Shown in pieces: positions 22,255 to 32,225 of a stretch of DNA of 64,000 nt; the stretch's first letter is position 1; each line of letters opens with the position of its first letter. Source of the DNA: Welwitschia mirabilis (Eukaryota; Gnetophyta; Gnetopsida; Welwitschiales); contig JBOZIK010000001.1 of NCBI GenBank assembly GCA_051453625.1, positions 154,133,528 through 154,197,527 of the forward strand, given 5' to 3'. A model generated the notes under the pieces. That model worked only from the letters and a program-made list of their open reading frames with translations. It was not told the origin of the DNA and made no database searches. Both the position numbers and the translations under genes were made by a program.

Positions 22255-24000
22255 TTAGATATTTGTTAAAAGTTCAATTGTTGTTAAGCCTATCAAGCTA
22301 AGGGCTAGTTGGTTATTGTTGAGAAGGATTCTTTTTTTTTTACCAAGAGAAGGAAAGTTATAATCTTCTATTATTTCGATGTCCTCTTCTTCTTCTTCTT
22401 CTTCTTCTTCTTCATCATCATCATCATTTCTAAAATCATTTTTGGGAGGTGAAATATTCACATGGAGGAGGGTTTGCTTCTTGTCCACTTCTTGTCATAA
22501 CCTTACAATATTTTCTCATCTTATTGGGATTTAATAAAGGTTGTATAGCTAATGTTCCTTGAGGTTTTTGGTTTCCAACATCGTTTATTAAAGGATGTTC
22601 ACTAAGTTTTTCCATGTTGACATTTGATTTTCTAATTTTATCTATAAGGTTCGTGAGTTAATCGTTTGGATGTTGAAAGTTAGATGAACTTGGTTGGTAA
22701 TTTTTGTTTTTGAATTGGTTTCTAAAGGGTTAAAGGTTATTTTGAAAATGAGTGTACAACTTAAGTTGTACCTGATTTTAATTTCTGAAGTTTTAAGATG
22801 GTTGATTAAAAGCACAAACTTCTTCATGTATTCTTTCTTTACATGTTGATAAAATAGGACAGTTTTTTGTAATGTGATAATTATCCTTACATAAGTCACA
22901 AGTTGGCATAACATTTTGCAGATTTGACATCTAAATCATTTCTGCATACTTCTCCATGGTTTTTGTAAGGTATCTCATAAATTTATAAGGTTATTTTCTA
23001 CCTCTTTTTGTTTTACTTTGTTTAAATCTTTGATGAGTTGATCTATAGTTTGATTTTCTTTAGATCTTGACCAAGTTTGGCTAAACTCCACAAGTTCTTT
23101 TAATTTTATCTAGGCATCATATAATGTAAGGTTCATAAGGTTTCCGCCATAAGAGAAATATATAAGTTGTTTTGTTTATGAAGTTAGTCCACTATAGAGG
23201 TAGTTTGCTAGTTCTATTTGTGTGAAGTCATATACTAGATTAGAGTTAACAGCAATGAAGAAACATTCATATGTGGAAGTATAGTCTTTATTTGGTTTTT
23301 GTTGAAATTTTATTACCTCCTTTGTCCTTTTCCTCATGGTTTATTCACTCATAAATCTTTTGATGAAGTTTTCTTGGACTTGTTCCCAAGTTTTTAAGCT
23401 CTTGTGGGATATGGTTTTTAGTCAATTTTTCACTCTATCTTTTAATATCATGGGAAAGGTTATCATATATGTTATATTACTAATTTTTTCCCCCATTTTC
23501 NNNNNNNNNNNNNNNNNNNNNNNNNNNNNNNNNNNNNNNNNNNNNNNNNNNNNNNNNNNNNNNNNNNNNNNNNNNNNNNNNNNNNNNNNNNNNNNNNNNN
23601 TTTTCCCCCATTTTCCAAGGTGAGGATTACTTATTCAATACCTATACTGTGTTGAAATAAATCCTTATCATCTTTTCCATTAAAAGTTGGGTAGGCATTT
23701 AAGTTTTTAAGCTCAACATAATCTCCTAGAGGTAGATCAAAGGAGGTTTGAATTTCTCATTTTTTGTTAGTTAGTAATTCCCTTAGGGTAAGGTTTGCAT
23801 TAGGATTAGGATAGAAGATCCTAAAATTTGTTTTTATTTAAAGGTAGCACTTGAGATTATAAACTATTTTTCTCCTTCTACAAGGTTTCCTTTAAGGAAA
23901 TCTGATTAAAAAAAAAAAATTCAAAAGGAGGATTTTATTCACCTAAAGATTATTTTCCCAATTCATTTTTGATGTTCACCAGTCCTTATTTTATGTTCTT
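22255..24000 (-). pseudogene. Gypsy D gag
   Basis: From about 24.0 kb down the minus strand reads a Ty3/Gypsy Gag. NAYPTFNGKDDKDLFQHSIG is followed, past the gap, by KTWEQVQENFIKRFM, then QIELANYLYSGLT and GGNLMNLTLYDAWIKL. A knuckle relic at 22,840-22,915 (LVTYVRIIITLQKTV, where CDLC..H....C is expected) follows, and an acidic GAA-repeat stretch (Glu run) sits at about 22,380-22,430. Gag forms the particle and binds RNA. Stops and frameshifts are present. Confidence 0.8.
23501..23600. other. 100-N gap with repeated edge
   Basis: TTTTCCCCCATTTTC stands on both sides of the N run (23,486-23,500 and 23,601-23,615). This is again an unmerged contig overlap. The gag frame continues across if one copy is dropped. 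Confidence 0.85.
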
Positions 24001-24102
24001 CTCTATCAACATCCTTTCTCTGTAATATCGCTTCTTAAGATTGACCATATTATAGCATCTTGTAAATAGAAAATAATAGAAAACAAATTAAAAATAATAG
24101 AC

Positions 24103-24255
24103 TATCATCCTCCCTGTCATAGGGATGACAGAAGGGATAACACACACAAAAATTAAAAAACAAAAGTAGAACAAAAACCAAAATAGAAATCAGAAACTGG
24201 GAAAATTAAAGCTATTATCCTCCTTATCATTCGAACAATGAAGAAGACGATAGGG
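24103..24255. repeat. Hairpin repeats 5 and 6 of the D family (5' leader)
   Basis: 24,103-24,141 (TATCATCC ... GGGATGACAGAAGGGATAAC) and 24,212-24,255 (TATCCTCC ... AAGACGATAGG). They lie between the primer site and gag, where packaging or dimer signals of LTR elements usually sit. Confidence 0.65.
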
Positions 24256-24405
24256 ACTGATTTATTTCAAAAAATTGAAATTGAAAAACTATAAATAAAA
24301 CCTAATATTCCTAGTAAAAATATAACATTGCTATAGATAAATAATCAAATGGAAATCTAATATACTCACCTGAACTACGATAAACCTTGTACTCCTCAGT
24401 AGCCT

Positions 24406-24423
24406 TTCCTGGTAATGGCACTA
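24406..24423 (-). promoter_or_regulatory. Gypsy D primer-binding site (tRNA-Asp)
   Basis: The minus strand reads TAGTGCCATTACCAGGAA. The complement of the plant tRNA-Asp(GTC) 3' end is TGGCGCCGTTGCCGGGGA, the site known from Athila. Twelve of 18 bases match, and all six differences are G-to-A or C-to-T. It lies 3 bases from the LTR edge at 24,427, as expected. Confidence 0.82.
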
Positions 24424-24426
24424 AGA

Positions 24427-25506
24427 GGTTATAGTGTGTATTTATGCAAGAATTTATATTTAAAAAGATCTTATTATTTATAACTAAAATAAATATCTTT
24501 TCATAATACAACACACTAGTATAGTTGGAAGGGTTGTATTCTCGTTGAAAGCTATGAGATGAGACTTGGATTACTTTTGCAAAAGAAAATGAAAACTAGA
24601 AATAAAGAAAAATACAAGAAATAAAATATGCAATGCAAATGCAATATGCAATCTAATATAAAATGCAATGCAAAATGATCCTAATACTACTTACTTTTAG
24701 CCTTAATAAAGGTTGCCCTTAATGATTTATATTACCCAAGAAATTATCACCAGATCAAGGGCAACATAAATCATAAGGGTTATCTAACAATATAACATGT
24801 ACATATAAAAACAAAACAAAGTTTGTATTAAGAGTAATAAAGCATCTTAATTACANNNNNNNNNNNNNNNNNNNNNNNNNNNNNNNNNNNNNNNNNNNNN
24901 NNNNATGTCTTTTTACAACACTTCATATGGATCTTCTGCCCTTTGATCTCCTATCATGAGAATTTCTAGTGTAATGAAGATAATAAGAAGAGTCAAAGGG
25001 GGACTTATTTATAACAAAACATAGTAGAAAATAATAGACAGAAGGCGCTCCAAAAATGTGCTCTTTTACACAAAACAAATAGATGAAATAGTCAAGGATT
25101 GATTGTCAGAGTCAATTATATGTTAATGTCATCTTATCAAGTTATCCGGATGATGAAGAAGATGACAGCTCATCATAAAAGTTGACTCGATAGGTGATTC
25201 ATTAGATAAATCAGCAGTCCATATCAACTGTCATAGTCCTACCTATCGTCTGGACGATAGAGGGGATGACTATCTTCTTTAATCATTTTCTTTAGAAGAA
25301 ACCTAGCATTTCTATTAGTAATCTTCCTTTAAAGCTCTATGCATTAGAATGCGCCTTAAATACATCAAATATGAGTAAGAATTACACATTTTTAAGATCT
25401 TCTATTAAATCTCCAAAATCCTTAGAATTGCAGCTATACTTGTGTAAAAGTCCTATAAAATAACTAATAAAACTCCATCAAATAACCACAAATTCGTAGT
25501 GTAATA
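24427..25506 (-). repeat. Gypsy D 5' LTR
   Basis: Partner of 18,003-19,092. The 49-N gap at 24,856-24,904 corresponds to about 46 bases of the other LTR, so its size is realistic. It contains a TATA box at 25,005-25,013 (minus TATAAATAA), and the minus strand would be transcribed leftwards into gag. Confidence 0.9.
25128..25270. repeat. Hairpin repeats 7 and 8 of the D family (5' LTR)
   Basis: 25,128-25,166 (GTCATC ... TATCCGGATGAT ... GATGAC) and 25,230-25,270. The latter has the best-kept core: CTATCGTCTGGACGATAG, an 8-bp perfect stem with a 2-base loop, flanked by GTCAT and ATGAC. Confidence 0.75.
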
Positions 25507-26367
25507 GAGATTGTAATTAAAATGATATATTATAATTAAAACTAATAAATTGTAATAAAAAGTTGACAAATTATAATTAAAGTTAAGAATAGCTCATTTT
25601 AGAAAGGAAAATAACATTTTTAAGGCAAAGAAAAGTTTGAAATGGATGCATAATTATTTTGACAATGTTATTCTGAAATATGAAAGAGATATAATTTAAA
25701 ATGAATTCTAAAATAAAAAATTACAGACTAGGCTAGTTATAATTAAAATACAAAAGCAACAAAACTAAGAAGCACTAATTTTAAAAATGAAATTACTCTT
25801 TTCAGAGGTTGATAATTTGATGATCAAGGTAATAATAACTTTGAAAATACCTTTAATGAACTAAAAACATGACTTTATTAAGTTTGAGAATCCAAATTAC
25901 AAATGTAATTGAGTCCAAAGAGTATGGACTTTGGGATTCCACTTGAAATCTTTAGGATATTAGATTGATAAGTTCTTTGGTCTAATCTTCTTCTTTATTC
26001 CCTTTCCTTTAATTTTTTCTTTTTTCTTTTTTCTTCCTTTTTTAAAGAGAAGGAATGCAAATTTTATAAGAAAGAAAGTAATAAAGGTAAGGAGATTTTG
26101 AGGGAATATATGAATATTTTATTAGAGAAGGTTTGGAATGGTCAGAGATTAATCAAAATTTCAGGATACCCCTCAAAGACATTTTGAGCATGGACTCTTT
26201 GGCATTTGGGGTCTCTGATGATAATTTTTAAAAAAGTCTATTATCAGAAATAGTGTTATCGATAATAATTTTATTGATTACAATGTTATTGATGATACAT
26301 TCTCAAATATTTTATTTTTAGAGTTTCCTTTTTGTCTTTAGAACTACATTTATTATTTTAAAGAACA
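25507..26367 (-). repeat. Gypsy E 3' LTR, second part
   Basis: Continues the match to 34,990-35,797, for example TTTGTCTTTAGAACTACATT in both. Together with 17,308-18,002 it makes an LTR of about 1.55 kb. The right edge is approximate. Confidence 0.87.
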
Positions 26368-27236
26368 AATGGGTTTTTGTTTGGGGACCCCTTTTATGAT
26401 TGAAACTTTGGAATTTACATCATAAAAGTACAAAAGTAGAAAGACTTCATTCATGTTTGAGATTAAATAATGATGGATGAGTTGTAAGTTATTTAACATT
26501 ATCTTCATTCATTAATTCTAGCTACTTATGAGAAATTGTTCTAATTAGTTCTTTAAGCCCATATTCTTTTCATTAAACTTTTGAACTAGTAGAACTCTCT
26601 AATATGAAGTGACTCATGGGGGAACATGTAATAGAAGTCTAACAGATTCGATAATATCTAAATGGATAGAATGGATGATGAGATGAATTACTTCTGTATA
26701 TTTAGCTTTTGGGTTTAATCCTCTTCGAAAAGATTTAAGGTTTTCTTCCAATAGATTCTTTATTTCCTATAATTTTAATTATTTATTTGTATATTTCTAT
26801 CAGCTTTATAAAGCATATTCATCATGTTTTTTCAAGCATCCAAAATAACTGATGACCTGCAACATCCAATAAACAAAACATCATGAAGCATCTGATCTAA
26901 AATATAACTAAAGAATCATGACAACTACTTACATGAGTAATAAAGGAAGAAATATCTTGAAATTTAAACCATTTCATAGTAATATTTTTTTTGAAATAAT
27001 GGGAAGTTATAACTTTGATATCTTTGTTTTCATTCAAACCTTTCAATTTGTAAGTCTCTTTATTGTATTTTTTATGAAATAACATAAGATTCGAGCCAAT
27101 TTGGAGAAAATTTGAATTTCTTCTTTGTCAAATTTATTTTCAAGAGAAGGTTTTAAATTTTCACTTTTTAGTTTTTAATGTTTTTATTATAAGTTTTGCT
27201 TATTCATTTTTGATAAATTTAACTAATATTTAAGGC
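26368..27236 (-). other. Gypsy E 3' region between integrase and LTR
   Basis: The minus strand continues from the integrase tail, then becomes unreadable. The 62-codon frame at 26,897-27,085 has no recognisable motif. ATAAAAGGGG at about 26,386-26,395 (minus) could be a decayed priming tract. No other gene is seen. Confidence 0.5.
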
Positions 27237-28120
27237 TTGATTTTTTTTTCATCTAAGAGTTCTAATTGTGGAAGTCTTGCCTCTTTTTCTTTTTTTTTTT
27301 GTATTTTCAATTCTTTCACTAATGTTTTTATGGTTGGGATTTTGATTTCATATGAAATAATTATTTCAAAACCATATACTAACTTAAAAGATGTTGATCT
27401 AGTTATTGTTTTGATTTTTATTCAAGTTATCCATAAAATATACATCAACTTTTCATACTAAGTTTGCTCATTTTTTTGAGTGATTTTCATTAGAAGATGG
27501 ATGAAAATTTTATTTTTTATTCTACTTGGCCATTTTCTTATGGGTATTGAGGTGATGAAAATAAATGTTTCATATTGAATACTTGTGAGAAGTCATCTAA
27601 TTTGAAATATTTGAATTATAAGCCATTTTTAGTAATAAGGACATAAGGTACCTCAAATTGTAAAATGGTATGATTTAAGATGAGTTTATTAACTTGTTTG
27701 ATTATTATCTTTTAAAGTGGAATTACTTCGATCAATTTGGAAAAATATTCTGTTGCAGTAAGGATAAAAAAATGTGATTATGATGATGGAGGAATGATTG
27801 ATATAATAAGATCTAAATACCATGTTTTAAATATCTAAGTTATTTTAATTGGGAATAAGATTTGATGGTTGATTTAAAACTAGTACAAACATGTGATAAG
27901 TTTGATAAATTTTGGTTATAACAAAACAATTTTAATTAATTTTTTTCTAGTAATAATATAATCTGATAAAGTGTGATGCTAGGAATTATTCCCCTTAAAA
28001 TGGGGTTCTTTGAGAACATAGCATGCTTCTTGTGATCTTAAGCATCATAGTAAAACATCTCAAATGACCTCTTGAATTTTTGATTATGGATGACACAAAA
28101 TATTATGGCTCTATTTGAAA
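27237..28120 (-). pseudogene. Gypsy E integrase
   Basis: The minus strand reads FKTWYLDLIISIIPPSS, then FFILTATEYFSKLIEVIPL, the core starting with the first catalytic Asp (WxxDLIGPIxPxS in the family). Next come YVLITKNGL, PQYP-stop-ENGQVE (PxYxPQxNGQxE), and WYEKLMYILW with KTITRSTSFKLVYGFEIIIS, the LPYALWAYRT ... TPFxLVYG segment. Integrase inserts the cDNA. Several stops interrupt it. No chromodomain is visible after it. Confidence 0.87.
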
Positions 28121-28506
28121 GTTTTACTTTTGAATAGTTGTAAGTAGTCTTTAGTCTTTCAAACATTGTATCATCATGTCATGCCATCATGTAGTTGAAC
28201 TATATTCTTAATGATTCTTGAAATTTTATCTTATTGAATATTCACAATTCTTTTGGACCATTGATCTTCCAAGTAACTTTGATTAACTTCAATCATTATA
28301 ATGAGGTTTCTTATGTTGGCATCATTAAAGCAATAATTGACAATATAATCTATAGTTTTATTGTTGTTTTTTGAATCATTATTTCTAAATATTAATTTAA
28401 TCTCACAGTTCTCTAATTATGATAATTTCTTCTTGACTTCTTCTAAGTATAGTTGGAGGACTTCTGACTCATAGTCATACATTACTATCAGTTAGTTGAT
28501 TATTAA

Positions 28507-28779
28507 TTAGGAATCTCCAATAACCTTTAGGTTATGAAGACTAGACTCAAGGGCACTATTGAAGCCTCTTAGTAGTCCTTCATACTCTGCCATATTGTTT
28601 ATACATGAAAATTTAAATTTAAATGTCATTAGCATATAATAGTAGTTATTGAAAAAGAACATGATTCTAGCAGATCCTCCATGTTGATTTTTAGCCCTAT
28701 GGAAATACATATATGCATCCCACTTTTTCTTTTCTTCTAAAAGGTAGATCTCTTCATTTTGAAATTCTTTTTCTATCAA
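28507..28779 (-). pseudogene. Gypsy E RNase H
   Basis: A 90-codon frame fits plant Gypsy RNase H. WDAYMYFHRAKNQHGGSA stands where the family has FDGAxNxxGxGA, then FKFSCINNMAEYEGLLRG and LHNLKVIGDS follow. The Glu of AEYE and the Asp of GDS are kept. The first catalytic Asp has become His (FHRA). The enzyme removes template RNA during reverse transcription. It lies directly downstream of RT and upstream of integrase, as in Ty3/Gypsy. Confidence 0.9.
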
Positions 28780-29099
28780 TTCTTCTTGGTTGTTATGGAT
28801 TTTCTGTGGGAGATCTAAACTTTGATCAACTATGCACTTTACTTTAATTAATTTTTATGATTGAATTTCAAGATTAAACTCTACTAGTAAGGATGACTAT
28901 TTAGTTAATTTTGTACTTTCCATGAAGAATTCTAATAATTGTTGTAAGTATTCTTTTCATTGGTCATAATGGTTTTGTTCTTGATCATGCAATGCCTAAA
29001 TTTTTAGTAGGCAGAGACTAAAATTATTCATGTTTTTTTTGGAATTAGAATAATTCTTTTCGATTGATATAATATATGGGTTTATCCCTATGATCTTGA

Positions 29100-30300
29100 T
29101 ATCTTTAAAAAATCATTGCACTAACTGAATGTGGAGTATGGGATAAATTAAGATAAAAGGTCTGATTTGATTAAGGTACACTTAATATGGTTAGATAAAT
29201 CAAGTATTATTTGATCTTGTTTAAGGCTTCCTGGTATGGTTCATTTCATCAAAATTTAGAATCTTTCTTTAAAAGATGCATAAACGTTTTGCATTTATTT
29301 ATTAACATTAAAATAAATATTCTTATTAATTGCAAATTTTCTTGTTAGTTCTTTTAAATTTCTAGGGGGTGGAATTTTAGTAATTACTTTGAATTTTTTA
29401 GTGTTGATTTCAATTTTTTGTTTGAGACCATAAATCCTAGTAGTTTCCTAGATTGTAGTTTCCTAGATTATAGTCCAAAGGTACATTTCTTGGGATTCAA
29501 GTGTAAATTATATTATTGAATGATCTTAAATAGTTATTAGAGGTATTTTAAATGTTGGCATGTTTGATTTGAATTAATGATTATGTCTTGGATATAATTT
29601 TTAACTGTTTTATGCATCATGTTATGGAGAATGTATGTTATTGTCCTTTGATAACTGGCCCAACATTTAACTCCAAAGAACATCATGATGTAGTAGAATA
29701 GATTGCATGACATGATAAATGTTATTTTATGTTAATCATCTATGTTAATGAAGATCTAGTTACAGCTAGAATATCCATTCGTAAAGATAGACATTTATAA
29801 CCTTTAAAATTATAAATAAAAACATTAATGTTAAGCAATGTCTAATCATTTTTTTATATGAATTTGTTCAGATCTTAAAAGTTAGTGCATATCCTTAGAC
29901 TAGCATTTTTATTTTTGATAATAACAATATGAGATATCCATTTTGAATAATTAACTAAGTGAGTAAGTCCCACCTTTATAGTCATTAGATGTCTTCTTTT
30001 ACAGCTAGTGCAATTATTGGATTAAGCTTTCTTACCCTGTATTTGACTAGTATGAAACTAGTTTTTAACACAACATAATTCATAACTATTTTTTTTTTTT
30101 TGAATTCCTTGCATGTCCTTATAGTGTTATGTAAAACTATCCTTATTATTGATTAGGACACCTTCTGACTTAATCCTAATTTGGTTAGGTAACGATTTAT
30201 TAATTTTAAGTTATTTATTTAGGTCATTTCTATCGAGAAGAAAATCATATGTCTTGATCCTCTGATTTGCTCTTGAATAAGATTTTTGATTAGTCATCTT
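29100..30300 (-). pseudogene. Gypsy E reverse transcriptase
   Basis: The minus strand reads VNYSKWISHIVIIKNKNASL then RICTNF-stop-DLNKF, the PExLSNxVxVKKKNGKxRVCVDFRDLN block. Later FYYIMMFFGVKCWASYQRTI (MPFGLKNAGATYQR) leads to MMHKTVKNYIQDIIINS. The catalytic YVDD box is YIQD at 29,585-29,596, so the first Asp of the pair is lost. A weaker LGF-like block follows. Frames shift several times. Confidence 0.88.
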
Positions 30301-30676
30301 TAATTCTATATAGGTCTCATCGTGATGGAAGTCTTTTATTAAGGGGAAAAAGATTTAACTTATGATAACTTTGTCATCATGTAACTGCTAATGATTTATA
30401 TTTAAATGACATGCCTATACTTCATTTCTAAACTTAAATTTTAGTGGCCCTTCAAATAATTCATTTATATTATACATATCCTACAATGATAAAAAATTGT
30501 TATTAAATATAACACTATGAAACTAGGATATGTATGTGAAACATCTAAAAGAGTAGGAGGAGAAATATAATTCATTTTCATTAGAGGAAGGTTTTAAGAG
30601 TATAAAGGACTCCCTCTTTTTTTTAAAGGAAAAGAGAAATCTAAGTGATCTTTTCTTTGTTTACCAAGAAAACTAA

Positions 30677-31045
30677 CATCTACTTCTTAAAGTTGAGAGT
30701 TTTAAAAAGGGTTTAGCTAAGGCTAAGTCATCATTAGAAGATGCTCTTAATAAGAATTTGATGTCAGTAAATGAAAGTGCAAAGTATGAAGCTATTTTTG
30801 ATGCTTTCAATGAAAATTCAGACTTCATAAAATTGGACAATTCTCTTGAAAAAGAGAATGCAATTTTATAGAATTAGATTGAAGACATAAAGGAAATGGC
30901 TGATGGGTTTAAGTATCTGATGTTGAAATTGGAATCCAAATTAGAATTTATGGATGATAATTTTATCCAAATGGCTTTGAATAAGTCATAGAATTCATGT
31001 CTATTAAAAGAAGTTAATAAATACAAGAGAAGGTGTATTATCTAA
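30677..31045 (+). pseudogene. Unknown coiled-coil coding fragment on the opposite strand
   Basis: A single + frame runs about 120 codons with three internal stops. It reads KKGLAKAKSSLEDALNKN, then KLDNSLEKENAIL, and KYLMLKLESKLEFMDDNF. It is charged, low in Pro and Gly, and spaced like a coiled coil. It lies between the E protease and RT, which should be closer together, and in the opposite orientation, so it is probably a foreign insertion of up to about 1 kb. I do not recognise the protein. It could be Gag of another element or a captured host exon. Confidence 0.5.
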
Positions 31046-31899
31046 CAATAATTCATGAACATTTTCAATGGAAAGGTCCTAATGCCAATTTTAAACCTAT
31101 CAAAAGGTATTAAAATCTTTATTTGTACTCAAGAAATGACTTTTTTTATTAGCTAATTTTGATCTTTTATTGATGGTAACTTTGTTATTCTATGAGTATT
31201 TGAAAGAAATTTGCATGTGCATTGCTAAGGCATGTTTAAACGATTGAAGATTCAAGATTCTTGATTTTGGCAATCATATTTTAGATTTGACCTTTGCATA
31301 TTGAGTGACAAGAATTTTATGCCCTTTTTATTTTAACCCATTATATGTAAGGCCCTTCTTCTTCTTCTTCTTTTTTTTTTTTGAATCCTAAGTATGTTGT
31401 TTTTTAATCTTAAGTATACAATTAGCATTTGTTGAGAGCGTGTGCTTGTAATTGGTTTTAAAGTTTTTCTTCTCTTTTTTGTAAAGGGTCATAATGTTTA
31501 TTTTGGCAAACATGTATTAAAAATATTTTGGAAAACTTATGTATGATTTGGGTAATGATTAATGATATATAGATGACTAAAGTCCTATTTTATTGGAAGA
31601 GAATAGCATTTTAATATTTTCTTACGTACATTTCTTGGGTATTCCTATCTACATTGTTTTTGGTATTATTGGTGGTTAGTTTTTAAAGAAATTATTCCAA
31701 GTAAGATTTAGTATCTAATGATTAAGGATTTCTAGGATTCTAAATTAATGTGGGTCTTACTCATCAATATTAATTTGTAGTAATGAGAGTTTAGGATCAT
31801 CCTTCATAAACATTGTTGTCATTTGTTCTAGCTATTATTGCAATAGTTGCACTTTTGTCTAAGTGAATTTTTTTTTTAAAATTATTATCAAATTTTATC
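31046..31899. other. No gene assigned; probable insertion or spacer in Gypsy E
   Basis: No clear frame on either strand. Contains a short CTTCTTCTTCTTC and T-rich run near 31,358-31,381. It lies between the E protease (right) and the coiled-coil fragment (left) and may belong to the same insertion. Confidence 0.4.
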
Positions 31900-32225
31900 T
31901 TTTGATGGACAAAAAAAATTATATCCCTTAAGTCATAAATTCAAGGCCTTCCTAGTAATAAGTTGAATGAAGAAGATGACTCTATAATGTGAAATTCATA
32001 GTTTCATATTACCATGCCTATTTTTATTTCTAAATTTATGGTGCATATTAAGGTTTTTTCTTTGTCATCAAATCATAAATTAAAATGGCATTGCTAGAGT
32101 CTATTTGACCTTGTTTTTTCATTGATTTGAGGCAATCTAAAGTGGTAATCTTTATTTTAGCCTCATAGTCAATAAATCACCTTTTAATTTTATATTCATC
32201 AATACTAACTATGATGTAAGAGGGT
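31900..32225 (-). pseudogene. Gypsy E aspartic protease
   Basis: The minus strand reads PSYIIVSIDEYKIKR then FIDYEAKITTLDCL, where LIDxGAxxNxI is expected. The end is IESSSSFNLLLGRP then IYDLRDI, matching the SSYNLLLGRPWIH signature of Tat-lineage protease. In GRP-stop-IYD the stop replaces the Trp codon (TGG to TGA). Asp of the active site is present; the Gly is changed. Confidence 0.8.

Larger units (their letters stand above)
18003..25506 (-). mobile_element. Gypsy retrotransposon D, pol-deleted, nested in E
   Basis: Two LTRs of about 1.09 kb (18,003-19,092 and 24,427-25,506) flank a minus-strand interior. The order is primer-binding site, leader, gag, protease, a short pol remnant, a purine-rich tract and a 3' non-coding region. 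The flanks AAGAC and GAGAT are where a 5-bp target duplication should be and differ by two transitions. It lies inside one LTR of E, so D is younger than E. It lacks RT, RNase H and the integrase core, so it would have depended on helpers. It carries eight hairpin repeats of one family. Confidence 0.88.

Noticed and set aside
22255-22488. Acidic Glu-run protein as a separate gene
   Set aside because: The run is a (TTC)n microsatellite within the Gypsy D gag-protease region, same strand and order; I treat it as part of gag.
23336-23623. 95-codon + frame
   Set aside because: Shadow of Gypsy D gag, extended by the N gap.
27237-27461. 74-codon + frame
   Set aside because: The minus strand here reads Gypsy E integrase (KTITRSTSFKLVYG); the + frame is its shadow.
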